From Takakia lepidozioides (Eukaryota > Streptophyta > Takakiopsida > Takakiales > Takakiaceae): a DNA stretch of 64,000 nt. Positions 1-12,000 of the stretch are shown here, in pieces. The notes below the pieces were generated by a model that had not been told where the DNA came from, did not search any database, and worked only from the letters and a program-made list of their open reading frames with translations. The stretch lies in the NCBI GenBank assembly GCA_030704615.1, contig CM060734.1, forward strand, positions 54,328,042 to 54,392,041, in the 5' to 3' direction. The position numbers and the translations under genes are program-made. The stretch's first letter is position 1. Every line of letters begins with the position of its first letter.

Positions 1-184
1 ATTATTATTATTAGGGAAAATGGACAGTGGCCTTGATGAGAACATTATTAAATAACAAAATATTGAAATTATGTTTTTAGAAATTATATTTATTCGCTCA
101 GATATCAAAACACACCCTTTGCAAGGCCCTTTGCAAGGAATGAGAGTTTGCCTTAGTATCTATGTTGAGTTGCGTCTCCTACTC

Positions 185-900
185 TCTGTAATCACTACAG
201 GAAAAGGGGGGCCTTTGCGACGCCCGCGCCACGCCGCAACGTCAGGAAAACGCCCTTTTTCGGGCACGCGGCAGGCGCAAAATTTGCGTCGCCCGGTAGT
301 CGCATGGGCGTCGCCAAAATGACGTCGCAAAAATGCAACGTATGGGGGTCGCGAGCCCCCGCCCCAACTCCCGCGACTACCGGACGTCGGTTTTTCAGGC
401 CGTCTGCGCCGATGGCAGGGGCCTCTTCGAGCAACGTCGCGCTGTCGCGGCCCTCCAGCCGACGGCGTTGGTGGGGGCGCCGGCGCGGCGTCGCATCCCT
501 TTTTTTCACCTGCCCGGAAGTCCCATCCTAAAACCCACAAACACGTGGCGTAAGCCGGGTGGTACGCCAAGCGACTATTGGGCATGACAAAAAATAGCAG
601 GAGCAGGAATCGGTCTCCGCCACGCCCGGGCGTGGGTTGTTGCGACGCTCCGGCGTCGCTTTTGTTTTATATTTAATAATAATAAAAGACGTGGCGCAGT
701 CAGGGTGGCGGTCTCCGCGACGCCAGGGCGTCGCGGCTTGCGACCCCCGGACCAAAAAAACACGTCGCAGGGGGTGTCGGGCGTTGCTACCCGCAAATGG
801 GGTTTGCGACGCCCGACCGTCGCTACTTGCGACCCCCGCCCAAAAAGCACGTCGCCATTGGCGACGTGCTGCAGTCGCGAGGGCAGCCTGGTTGGGGGGG
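185..900. repeat. GC-rich cluster of GCGACG/CGTCGC palindromes
   Basis: The stretch is much richer in G+C than its surroundings and is built from GCGACG and its complement CGTCGC, often as facing pairs. Examples are GCGACGCCAGGGCGTCGC near 716 and ACGTCGCCATTGGCGACGT near 850. The apparent reading frames on both strands are products of this repetition and I do not call them genes. It resembles the palindrome-rich DNA of the elements further right but uses a different motif. It is probably a mobile-element remnant; no ends were identified. Confidence 0.6.
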
Positions 901-1000
901 GGGTTGGGAGTTGATTTTGGGGGTGAATTGGGGTGGTTTGTTTTTTGTCTGGTTTTGTATTTGGGGATGGGAGACCTTACAGTTCCATTTCTCTGATTTA

Positions 1001-1791
1001 GCAGGTACACAATTGAGCAAGCATGAATCGAGGGTGAGGACGGTGCGACACATGAATAAGATGGAAGATGGAAAGATGGAAATATATATTACAGGAAATG
1101 AGCTGAAAAGCTCACAAGGGTTCAGTAGGCTGACCCTGGGACCTACATGGACTAGGACTAGTCATCCTCATCCTCATCCTTAGTGGAGGACTCAGAGCTA
1201 TCCGATGAGCCTGATGACTCCGCGCCCTTTGCCAGAGCACGTAAATGAGGCGCCGTTCCCCTAAGTCCCACAGAGCTCTCATCCAATCCCTGGCCATGAC
1301 CCTCGACTTCATCCATACTAGTGCCATGTTGTGCACTCATCCCCTCTGTGTTGGCCATGTTCTTCATGAGGGATTGTCAACCATGCTCCTTAGCGTAGTT
1401 GTACTCTACCGGAGATGGCTTCCTCTCAAATGCGCGTTGCTACACATGCCACAAATTAAAGTCAATTCTTCGCGATGATGGAGCCAGAAAGAAGACATAA
1501 CAAAATCCATAGGGAAGTACGACTTACAAATCGCAAGATAAAACCCTTGGATCCGTCGGCGCCCCACTTGTGTGTGGATTCGTGCTTGTCAAGGCAGACT
1601 GTTGTTGCTTCGCGTGCCCGGACAAATTTGGCCTTGTTTGCGGCATCAGTCTCTCCCACAATGAGTGCATCCCACGATACCTATGCACCCCCCCCCCCCC
1701 CCCCCCCCCCCAACAATTAGTGAATTACACACATACGTTGCATCGAATCCACCTCATTAATGCACATGCGACAAATGGAAGGTGATATGAT
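1001..1791. other. no gene recognised; contains a 24-C run
   Basis: I see no convincing coding region here. A homopolymer of 24 C lies at 1,688-1,711. The segment lies just downstream of the minus-strand gene that ends at 1,792. Confidence 0.4.
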
Positions 1792-3430
1792 TCAGGATTT
1801 GCCAACTTGTGTAATTCCATAAGGTGGTTTGGGTATGGCCCCCTTTTCCATTGCCCTCCGAATGATCTGTCTGGCACGGTACCTCCTGTCCTTCAAGTTT
1901 CGCCCCACCATCTCCATCACCCTTGTGTCACTCCAATTGCTCGGAAACTGGCGGTCTAACTCACGGGCATACGCCCGCTTCGCGCCAAAGTGCTGATCAG
2001 CCCACTTGATGTGCAAAGGGAACCACCTCAATGCGAATTCGAAGGTTGGCTTGTTTATAGCCTCCCAGAACGCACCGCAAGGGTCACCATGGTGATTCAC
2101 CTCTACCGGTGGCACCACGATCTTTGCCAACTCCACGTCTTGTATCGCCAAGGCAATCCCACCCTCTCCCTTCTTTGTAGCCTCCTTCCCCTGCTCCTTT
2201 GTTACCCCACTGCCCTCCCCCGCATGCACACTCACCCCTTCCTCTCCATGGGACTTCTTTTTCTTCTTTTGCTTCTTTTCCTTCCCCTTCTCCACAACCA
2301 TCTCCTTCCCCTTCCCCGCTACTTCCTCTCTCTCATTCTCCCTCTCCCTTCTCTCTCTCTCTCCTCGGCAGCCCCTTCATTGATGGTAAAAGGGATCTCG
2401 GGAGATCGAGGCCTCTTCTTCTTACCTTTGGTGTTCGGGTCCTTCATGAACACCACGTGCTCTCCCTCATTGGCAACCCCACTGGACTCCACCAATGAGG
2501 CCAGCCATGTTGCTGCCTCCTGAAGACAAATAACCCCTCCAAATTCAAAAAAGAAACAAACAACAAAGAAAATCATGCATGCAAAGGAAAGGATAAATCA
2601 TGGAACAAGGTGCGACAGTTGTACCTTTGCAAGCTTGTCCGACTTGCCCCCGGTGTCACCCGATGTGGGAGGAGTCCCCGTTGCCGGATGTGCCCGCTCT
2701 ATCCCTCCCGGAGCGCCACTGGAAGTAGATTCCAGATGTGGAGCATAGCCGGCGCGGCGCCCCGTAGTCTAGGCCCTTCTTTGCTGACCGCTCAGGCTCA
2801 GGGGGCGGTGTCGCTGATCGGCTAGGCTCTCGCAAACTCCCAACCGGCCCATACCTCCTCATCTCCCCCCCCCCCCCCCCCCAAATGCGTATCAGGGTAG
2901 AAGCCCTCACCCGGCTTGACTTCTTCGAGGCGCTTCGCTATCTTGGCCACTTCATTGGCCCTCCTCGTCTCCTCCTCCCTCATCGACAACAATGGGCTGG
3001 CAATGGAGGCTTTCAAAGGCCCTTGAACCTGACGTTGGGCCTTGGCAAGTGCAGCCTTTGCTGTGGAGGAAGGGGTCGCTATGGGGGTGACATCCAAAAG
3101 GTGCCCATACCGGGCCCCCGAACGGGTGATGTGCTTGCCAAGGTACATTTCACCCGTCTTGGTGGCCGGGGGTGTGCTCAACTGAGCATCCGGCTCAGCA
3201 ACAACCTCCCGAATAAGAGAGCTGGCTGAGCCGGCCCCTGGCGCATCCAAGATGTGGACAAGAGGGGGGGTACTGGCCTCGGGGGCAGACGAGCCGTCCG
3301 GCTGCGGCTGTCGACGGGGCTGGTTAACCGTGAGACGCCCTGGCGCGTCACACGTGCCGGCAGAGCAAACGGATTGTCCGCCCCTTTCTTTGGGGCAGGG
3401 GACTTCTTCTCTTTCCCCATAAGCTGGCAC
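1792..3430 (-). CDS. uncharacterised protein, two exons, frameshifted at a poly-C run
   Basis: A minus-strand gene is supported by two coding stretches joined in phase. The first runs from an ATG at 3,430 to about 2,625. The intron is 2,520-2,624 (GT...AG after complementing) and the second exon is 2,519-1,792, with a stop. The first exon is rich in Pro, Ser, Ala and Thr, and carries a short Arg/Glu-rich stretch with the motif AKRLEEVKPGEG. It changes frame at a run of about 16 C near 2,866-2,881, which is either a mutation or a read error. The second exon has a Lys/Glu-rich linker followed by a compact basic domain (PTFEFALRWFPLHIKW ... RRYRARQIIRRA) ending in GITQVGKS. I do not recognise the family. 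A DNA-binding or transposon accessory protein is possible, given the repeat context. Confidence 0.4.
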
Positions 3431-3547
3431 CTGTCATGCAAACCCACAAGTTGGCCTCATTAGAAACAACCTCTACATTCCAAATCAAAAACAAAAAACC
3501 CAAGCATGTCGGGGGCTGAGAGCAGCAAGTGCTCGGGTCTCGAGAGG

Positions 3548-3680
3548 GGCAACAAAGAGAAAATAAAAAGGTGGGGGGGGGGGGGAGTGACTGAGCACCA
3601 CGGCTCAGTCACTCCCCCCCCCCCATTTTTTATTATTTTTTGTTTGCCTCTTTCCCTCTCTCTCCCTCTGGATAACTGGG
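3548..3680. repeat. poly-G/poly-C hairpin with purine-rich flanks
   Basis: A G run followed by AGTGACTGAGC is repeated in inverted form a few bases later (GCTCAGTCACT followed by a C run), giving a strong hairpin. The flanking text (GGCAACAAAGA...AAAAAGG and its complement) recurs at 7,160-7,200 and 7,300-7,340. This looks like termini of a small non-autonomous element or satellite unit. Confidence 0.55.
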
Positions 3681-3879
3681 CTTATGGAATTGTTGTCCCG
3701 ACTTCCATCCTTGAGGAAATTGAAAAAAATTGCAAAATTGGGTTGCAGGGAATTTTGGATGTTTTTTATCCAAAATATATTTTTTAATTATATATTTTTA
3801 GTGAAATATTTCTTCACTAAAAAACCTGTGAGTTGCAAAACTCCCGCCAGTTTCTACTTTTTCAATCCAACCTAGATGA

Positions 3880-4115
3880 AAAAAAGACTTCATCTGACAA
3901 GACCTAAATACAGGGCAAGACAAGTTTTTTTAATAAAAAAACCCCCCATGTTTTTCATCTAACCTAGATAAAATACGGACTACATCTGTTGAGTGCAAGA
4001 CAGGATGAAAGCACGATGTCTTTTCATCTTCCACGAATGAGAAACGGACAACGTCCGTCGGGCGGACAGACTGGCGGATGTTTTTCATCCTGAGAAGGAT
4101 GAATGACGGGCCAGA
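3880..4115. repeat. cluster of GGATGAA/TTCATC inverted motifs
   Basis: Several short inverted pairs of TTCATC and GATGAA occur here, for example TTTTTCATCCTGAGAAGGATGAA near 4,080. The same motif family is denser at 6,870-7,260. No gene is associated. Confidence 0.45.
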
Positions 4116-6057
4116 CAGGGGAAAACCCTGCGCAACCCTAATGTCTTTCTTTTTGCGCTGCGAGAGTGCGCGCGATGGCGGCTTGTGAGGAGCGATGGTG
4201 CTCGTGCTGCAGATACCTTGAGCTGCCAATCCTTGAGTGTTTATGGCTCCTGTGAGCGACGCCTGGGCGGGCTCTTTAAGGCGATGGCGGTGGCTTAGAG
4301 ATGAGGGAAGATTCTCTGTCTCAGTTGTCTGTTTTTTTGCTGCACAAGGGAACCGCGGCAGTGATGGCGGAGGCACCACCTGCATGCCTATGACGTTTCC
4401 CTAGGAGCCCTCCTCTGGATCTTTGATGAATGGCGGCACAAGGAAGTCTCTCTCCCTCCCTTTATAAACCCTACCTTTTGAGACCAAGCTCTTTTTTTTT
4501 GTGCTTGGCAAGACCTTGCTTTGGTTAAGGTAGCAGTGCTGTGGTGTTGGCGGAGTCCTCCCTGCACGGTTAGGCTTGTGGAGAGATGGCGACTCTCCCC
4601 CAAACAGTAAAAAATGTTTTTTTTTCTGTTGGTTTTGCTTCCTTGCTTGCTTTGGCATTCTTTGCGCTTAGATTGAAGTGTATTTGACCTCGATAGCAAG
4701 TGTGGAAGCCTGCTACTCACCTCGTGCATCCTCACTAACTCACAATGCGTTGTGGTTGTTTTTGGGACGGGCACAGGTGAGGGCTTCCACTTAATATTCT
4801 GATGTCTAGGTGCTGCTGGATGCCAAGTGGGATTGCAGAGCAGGGGAAGGAATCGCTTGCCAGGGACTCATCCTAAAATGTTGAAAAACTAAACTACTCT
4901 ATGGTTTTTCTTGATCCTGCCTCTTTCCTTCCTTGATTTTTGAAGAACAAGTGTAATGCTTTCTACGATGGGCTAGTTCGGCCCAACCTCTGTTATGTTG
5001 TGACAGCCGGGTTTATGATGGCTTGTGTGAGAGACACACATCTGTTTTCCAGGCCCTAGTTTGCTTTGCTTACCTTATGGTAGTTGGAAACAAATTGAGA
5101 GGCTGCAAGGAACTGTTTGTTGCAGCTACTCGGGTACCTCTGTTGGTAAAAGGCCCATGTTATGTTCCAACCCAGATGGCTTTGTTAGCTAGATGCTTAG
5201 GCCAGGGTATGGTGAAGTTTCCGCCTGTGGCTATTCGGCTGACACTGAAATATGGCAGTAATATAAATGGTAACTGGTTTTTTAGGCAGCCAGGGTGGTC
5301 AAGTGGAAATACCCCCTGGACATGGTGTAATGACATGGTCAAATGTGGAATGATGTGAAGGTTGTACTGACAGTATCATACTGTCACAGGATTCACAGGA
5401 TGTGTATGCAGTCATTTATATTTACCTTGTTGTGTCATGAGCTTTGATTTTCAGCTGTAGCAAGAAATAAAGGTATAGGGGTGTTCTGGAAAACTTACCA
5501 AACATATCCACATCCCCTGTGGGGGCAAGCTGTACTGCACACCAGTCTAAACAATTACTGGCAATGCAAGGTATTTAAATCTGTGATATCCAAGTGTTCC
5601 TTTCTTTTTTAAGAAAACCCTCCATGACACCCATGGGGTTTTAGTAAGTATGCTTGGATTACAGCTTGCAGACAGTAAATCTGTATGACTATGTGACCTG
5701 CACCACATCAAGGCCAAAATATGGCCAAGTACCCGCCATCCCACCCAGACCTCTGTAAGTGTATCATGATATTGACTGGTGGTCAATCAGCATCAGTGGC
5801 ATACTCTCTGGATTATGAATAATACTGACATGAACACATGAATGGATGCAATCCTGGATTTTCTAAGCTTGATGATTGATGGATGGTGCCATTGTTAAGT
5901 GGCTGATATGTCTATTTATTCTTTCATGACAACGACCCTAGGGGTCATGTCTTTGTCTTGACATGACAAAAAGTATCTTCCCTCTCTTTTTTGCTGTTCA
6001 CAAAAGTAAACAAACCACAAGGGAGAGAGGGTGCAGAAAAAGTTAAAAAGATTGTAC
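4116..6057. other. no gene recognised
   Basis: I find no reading frame here with credible domain content, splice structure or repeat support. An open frame of 111 codons at 5,023-5,358 has no recognisable motif and I do not call it. The DNA is of ordinary composition. Confidence 0.4.
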
Positions 6058-6817
6058 TCATAAGACGTTGTTTGCCGTAGCCTTGTGGCCATTGACCCCG
6101 CGCCCAGTTTGAGCGGAAACAAAAGGGACAGAACCTGCCTCTGTCAGGGGCTGACGTTCGTAGTAAGACTTACCTTCATATGTAGAATTAATCTGGGTTT
6201 TCCAGATATCCTCTACAGATCCCTTCACACAAGCAACAAACTGCTGTGTGTGATTTGCCCAATAACTAGGCCTCAGGAGGGCCTGGGCTTTTGGCTCAGC
6301 CTTGAGACTTTCAAAGTTGGTAAACAGAGGTACAGACACAAATTCCCTTGATAGATTTGAAGAGAGCGTCTCTTTGGTGAGAGAACCCCGGACAGTGTAT
6401 CAGAAAATGAGTATTGTCTTCAGATTGCCCACACAACGGGCAATTGCACTCTCCCTTTCCTCTCTGCTTCTGTTTGTTGTTCAAAGGTAGGCTTCTTGCC
6501 CTGAGTTTAAATTTCAGTCTAGTGCCAAGAGTGGGTAGACCCTTGAGGTCATCCAAGATGTCCTCCCCCATGTCACTGACTGGAAACAAGTTCAGGGAAG
6601 TTTTTTGCCTAACTTCATTTTCATCAGACAATCTCATGGCAACAGGCATGGCTTTGGACACTACAGCCTCTAAGTCAGATTTATCAACCCATATTGCAGA
6701 TCCGTACTCCAACGCAGGTCTAATAATGCGACAAAGCATGGTTTTCTTAACCTCAGAGTTGACCCCTCTGCAGAAAAAGTTAAAAAGAGAGAGGGAGAGT
6801 AGCTCCATGAACCTCAC
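6058..6817 (-). pseudogene. non-LTR (LINE-like) reverse transcriptase, C-terminal fragment
   Basis: The minus strand encodes the end of a non-LTR retrotransposon polymerase. RIIRPALEYGSAIW is the region after the RT palm that reads 'hPhLlYGaeiW' in LINE proteins. It is followed by a thumb region and a cysteine/histidine cluster (CPLCG...HFLIHCPG) like the zinc-binding domain at the C-terminus of many plant RTs. The frame shifts near 6,340 and coding similarity continues to about 6,058. The N-terminal endonuclease and RT catalytic motif are absent, so it is a 5'-truncated, decayed copy. A second copy in the opposite orientation lies at 7,447-8,043. Confidence 0.7.
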
Positions 6818-6864
6818 AAGCCCAAGTGTCGGGCTGTTTAGGTTTAGAGAAGTGAACCAGAATC

Positions 6865-7260
6865 TCTTCCCCGCGATTTCATCCGGTCTGGATGGAAAAT
6901 CATCATAGCTTATAGGTCAATTTCATCCGGCAGGGATGACTTCCGTAGGTTGCCAGGATGTCATCCGGTATGGATGACATCTGATATGGATGAAAAATCC
7001 AGCAAGTCATCAGGTTTTAAGCATTTCCACAAAAAATACCTGTCTGTCCATCAATCATCCATCAAAGTTTTTCTTAAGGTTTTCATCCATAATGGATGAA
7101 ACCCTAAATGTTAAAATCCCAGACAGGTATCTGGAGAGAGGGAGACAGAGGGAGAGAGGGGGCAACAAAGAAAAAACAAAAAGGTTGGGGGGGGGAGTCG
7201 GGTGAAAACACCTTTTAGAGTCCATCTGGTATAGATGGAAAATCATGAAAAGAACATTGA
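6865..7260. repeat. dense cluster of CATCCGGTATGGATG-type palindromes
   Basis: Successive near-palindromes share half-sites TTTCATCC / GGATGAAA with centres GGTCT, GGCAG or GGTAT. Examples lie near 6,880, 6,928, 6,963 and 7,080. The cluster separates the two opposed LINE fragments. It is a separate palindrome family from those in the central elements but similar in kind (short arms and a GGT-containing centre). Confidence 0.55.
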
Positions 7261-7446
7261 TGCAACCGGCCAGTTCCGAGGAGGGAGACAGAGGGAGAGA
7301 GGGGGCAACAATGAAAAAAAATGGGTTGGGGGGAGGGGGAGGAGGTCAGATGGTGGGGTCAGCTGCAGCATATGTCCAACACCAGATATCCTAAGTTAAT
7401 CGACTTTATATCTTGGAAACAGGACCGCCCACCGACCTGTCAAACA

Positions 7447-8043
7447 GGCTAAGTCCTGGCAGAAGACAGTAGAAGAGATTCTCAAGGACCTGGACTTGGA
7501 ACCGCAAGTCTTCACCCTGCTGGGTAAATCTGACTTGGAGGCTCTAGTGTCCAACCATGTCTGTTGCCATGAGATTGTCTGATGAAAATGAAGTTAGGCA
7601 AAAAACTTCCATGAACTTGTTTCCAGTCAGTGACATGGGGGGAGGACATCTTTGGATGACCTCAAGGGTCTACCCACTCTCGGCACTAAACTGAAATTTA
7701 AACTCAGGGCAAGAAGCCTACCTTTGAACAACAAACAGAAGCAGAGAGGAAAGGGAGAGTGCAATTGCCCGTTGTGTGGGCAATCTGAAGACAATACTCA
7801 TTTTATGATACACTGTCCGGGGTTCTCTCACCAAAGAGGCGCTCTCTTCAAATCTATCAAGGGAATTGTGCATGTCCTTTGTTTACTAACTTTGAAAAAG
7901 TCGAGACTGAGCCAAAAGCCCAGCCCCTTCTGAGGCCTAGTTTTTGGGCATCTCACACACATCAGACTGATGCTTGTGTAAAGGGATTTGTAGAGGATAT
8001 CTGGAAAACCCGGATTAATCACTAGAAGAAAAACGCGGAATAA
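7447..8043 (+). pseudogene. LINE-like RT C-terminal fragment, opposite-strand copy
   Basis: This is the second copy of the RT C-terminal region seen at 6,058-6,817, now on the plus strand. It has the same zinc-cluster text (CPLCG...HFMIHCPG) and flanking residues. It has a frameshift near 7,640, since the upstream part (LLGKSDLEALVS...) is in another frame. It is cut off at 8,043 by the long terminal repeat of the neighbouring Ty3/gypsy element. The two fragments form an inverted pair around a palindrome cluster. Confidence 0.7.
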
Positions 8044-8979
8044 TGTCGCGCGGCTTTTACTCACCCATCCCTTCGCTATTCGAGGCGGAAACTCCAAGAT
8101 TGAAGAGTTGGAAATCTCTAAGTACTCAGCCCGCGCAGAACAATCAGTCATGACCTACAGCTAGTGTATCATGGGGGTGTTTCCTATTTGTTTCCCTTTT
8201 GGTATTCATGTTAGCTATCTTACCATTGATAATTAAGTATCAGTTTGCTTTATCAATCTATTGGATTCCATCAACTCATCCATTCATTTCACAGCTTCAC
8301 TCAGATCTCTCTACACAGTGTGATTGTATCGTAAAAGTATCCGATTATGATTTATCAGGTATCAGGCCGAAGCCATTGTGTCTCTAATCTGCTCTACAAT
8401 ATCATTACAGCCTTGCATATACAAGCATCTACTCATCATCTCTCTATCTTCACTTCCGTTCTTCATCTCTGCCCGATCCCCTCTCCTCTATCACCAAGAA
8501 GTCCTCCTCCGAATGAATGTCCCTCAATTCCCCGTTTCTCCCTTTATCTTCCTATCCGCGGTTCTAACCGTTTCCCTCACTAACCGTGTCTGTGAACTAA
8601 CATGTTCCCTTCGCAGGTGTTGTTCCCCACAGTCGTTCCCTGTCCTACTCTTCGTTCCCTATGATCGTGACAGCTGTGTCAAGCTGTGACTGGCTGTGTG
8701 AAACTGTGACGGGCTGTGTCGGCTGTGTCGGCTGTGTCTGCTGTGACGACTGTGACGGGCTGTGTTGGCTGTGTCGGCTGTGTCTGCTGTGACGACTGTG
8801 ACGGGCTGTGTTGGCTGTGTTGGCTGTGACGACTGTGACGACTGTGACGGGCTGTGTAACCCCCCTCTACAGTGCGCTGCTGTCACCCCTAAGGCTCCTG
8901 TTGGTCTCAGTCTGTGCAAAAATTAAGGGTACCCTACAGATCCCGTATAAGTGTCTAAGTCCCCGACAGTCCTCTAACA
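8044..8979 (-). repeat. 3' LTR of retrotransposon copy 1
   Basis: A 936-bp direct repeat of 20,198-21,149. On the minus strand it starts TGTTAGAGGACTG and ends CCGCGCGACA. The stretch 8,687-8,855 is a minisatellite of GGCTGTG-type units that differs in length in every LTR copy of the window. Confidence 0.9.
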
Positions 8980-9003
8980 TTACCCCTTCCCCCCTCAAAA
9001 AGC
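8980..9003 (-). other. polypurine tract
   Basis: The minus strand reads TTTTTGAGGGGGGAAGGGG immediately before the 3' LTR. This is the usual position and composition of the plus-strand primer of reverse transcription. The same tract occurs before each extra LTR at 21,150-21,170, 22,089-22,109 and 22,823-22,841, and at 62,255-62,275. Confidence 0.85.
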
Positions 9004-9017
9004 CGTGTCCTCACGGT

Positions 9018-12000
9018 TTACTGATTTCGACTAGCAAACCTTTGTGAGTGAGCACCTTCTTGACGTTGAGAGTTTCGTGGCGGACTGTGTGTACGAGCCC
9101 GAGGTCTGTCTCTGGTTGACGGAGATGGTTGATCACTACCTGGATAAGTGAGGCCCTCTGGAGGCTGATATCGAGGTAACCTTTCCGGCATAGGAGACCC
9201 CCGCTTCTTCTCTTCCATCTGAATTGCATAGTCTTCTCCCATGTCAAAAGAATTCGGTGAAGAAACAGTTGTATCAGAATCCTCATCGCCTCTCAGGTGT
9301 TTTAATTTTCGAACTTTTTGTGGAATCATCTGGGGCATACAATGCTGTCCTACCATGTCTGGAAGTTTGTATTTTACAACTTGGTGTAACCGCTGAACAG
9401 CAAAATTGGTGTAGACACTGAGCTCCTTGTCTGTCCAGGTGAGTGGGGTACCAATTACTGGTGCAGCGTGCAAGTACTTCCATGCCACATGTCCCTTATA
9501 GAAAATGTCATCAATGCCGAATTTCTGTGTTGACAAATGGTTGCAGGCCGCTTGAAACCATGAACGAATTTGAGAATCCTTTTGCATCATAACTTTTGGG
9601 TCATATAGGTACATATGAGGTGGCACCGAAGGTAATACCCAATGATCTCCACTGGAATAACTCAGAAAGCGTGTTTGCATCTTTTGTTGCTCAATGTGGT
9701 AACGTACCAGAAAACAAGCAGCGTAGTATAACCCGCACCCCATGACAATACTTGCTATCTCCTTGGTCTTGGTATAAATGAGTCCATGTACAACCTGGAA
9801 AGCAATCAATTCCCTCAACATGGTACCTGCCTCGTGCCAGTATTGTGCAAAGTGATGATCTTCAATATGTCGATTGTTCGGAAGAACTTTAGTCCTAGTT
9901 GCCACTGGCAGCCAAATACGCATGATTTGGTAGTAATGTGCGAATGACTGCGGAGGACTAAATTCTTTCCAAGCCAAATCCAACATGATGGGAATTTGGT
10001 TGAAGGGCATAATCATAGCCCTACTGTACTCCCTTGCAGCTGGAGTTTTAGGTGGGTTAAAAGCGGCATTGCCCCATACCTCCGGCTGTGGTGGCTGTGG
10101 TGTGGTTGTAGTAACCACAGGTTCAGCTACTGGTACAGTGACTTGTTGTGGTGGTGGTGGTACTGGCTCTTGTATCATTGGCATCTCCTGCACCTCCTGT
10201 GAAGACTGAAAAGCCAAAGTTCTGGCTTGTAAATAAGAAGCCATTAGCTGTTCCTGAGGGATATAGACTCTTTGGTCGATGTTTGAAGTGAGGTCTTCCA
10301 CTTGAGTCTGGAGTCCGTCTACATCCTCTTGTAACTCTGCTATCCTACTATAGACATTGTCTATAGTAGTTGTGGCAATGTTCTGCACCTGCAGCCTGAG
10401 CTCATTCATCTCGCTTTGGGTGAGCTTCCGTGGTGCTTTGCCCTCTACTGGCCCTTGTGCTAACCAGACCTGCATAAGGCTGTTATCCACCAAGTTGCTT
10501 GTGGTTCCCCTGAGAGTTTGCTCCTCTCTTAGCTTGTACAATTCCAACTGCTGTTGTAAAGCCTCCATGCGCTTCGCCTGAGGTTCAACCAATTGCGCAT
10601 AAGCAGCAAGTAGATTATTGGCTTCCTTCCAAGCCTTGTTATTGACCGCGATTTCATTTCTATTGGCCATGATGGTTTGTTGCAACTCCACGATGTGCTT
10701 CTCTTGATCAGCTTCAATCTGCCTGTATTGCTTGAAAGTATCTTCATTGCGACAGATTGTATTCTTCATATCGACAATGAGCTTCATTTGCTCAACATTC
10801 TCTTCTTCTGCCTTCGTACATTTTTCCGCTTGACTGTTTATTTCTTTTGTAGATTGGTCAAGCATAGTTGTAAATGTAGCACATTGTATCGCCATCCTGT
10901 TATGCACTGTCTGCAACTCCGTATGTAGTGCATTCAGTTCTTGCAACTTGCTTTCATGCTGCACCTGCATTTGGTATAGCTGTTGCTTATGTGCTTCGTG
11001 CAACTGGTCTTGCGCGAGGCCTGCCTCAATCAATTGTTCTTGGCCAATTGCAAAGCCATTTCTGTATTTCCCAAGTCCTGCTTCATCTTGAGAGTGACCT
11101 CTTCATCGACCTTGTTTGCACACTCAGTGGCAAGTCGAGCCTCAAACTCCTTCCTGAGTTCCTCTCTCAAGGCTGTCAATTGGGTAATTGGAACATGGGA
11201 TTTGACATAAGTCCCCAACAAATTAAGTGTCCTGCCTATGGAACTCATCAGCATTGCCTGTTGAGGGTCATCATGGTGAGGTTGCTGCTGTTCCTCCTGA
11301 TCTTCAACAGTGTGATGTCTCACTAACCATTCAGGCCATTGTCCCACCGGATTTTCTTCCTGAACTACTTCATCTATCACCGGTGCTACAGTGTCATGAC
11401 CTTCCGCCTGTGGTACCTCCGACACAGGTGTGTGTATTATATGCACCTCAGGATTTCCCTTGGGCAACTGTTGCACCTCTGGGATTTCTGTCTCCTTGAC
11501 CAGACCAGAATATTCATAGAGAAGGTCCCCCTTCTCTATTTCTGCCACTATCTGTTCTGTAGTTGGAATATCTAACCCTTCACTTTCCAAATCAATTATT
11601 TCTGGTTGAGCTGCATGGATAACTTGTGACCTTGTGACAAGTCGTTCAGGTGGCTGTGATGGTTGTGATGCAGAAGTAACTTCCTCCTCCCTCTCTGAAG
11701 GTCCTGCTTCCAGTAATAGCATTTCTCTGTGCTGCTGTGCCCCTTCCTGGCCATGAGCTTGGGAAACATTATCATGCGGAATCCGTGAAGCCAGTGGATC
11801 CGCCACTACAGTCTTTCCCCGTCTCTGCCTCTTAGTCTCGGGTTGCCCTGCTAGTCCACCCTCACTGTGTGAAGAGCCTTGCTCTTCCATTGCAGTTGTT
11901 TCTGGCTCAAACACTCCCATTTCCTTTCTTTCTTGCGCATTAAGTATGCCAGAATCAAGGATTATTTGAGCAATGATTGGGCCAGACACTATGATAGGAG

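Noticed and set aside
2656-2910. Separate small gene on the minus strand
   Set aside because: It lies out of phase with the splice donor at 2,625. It is better read as a shadow of the first exon of the 1,792-3,430 gene.
8039-8043. Target site duplication of retrotransposon copy 1
   Set aside because: The outer side of its 5' LTR is followed by further LTR copies, so no matching flank can be identified.
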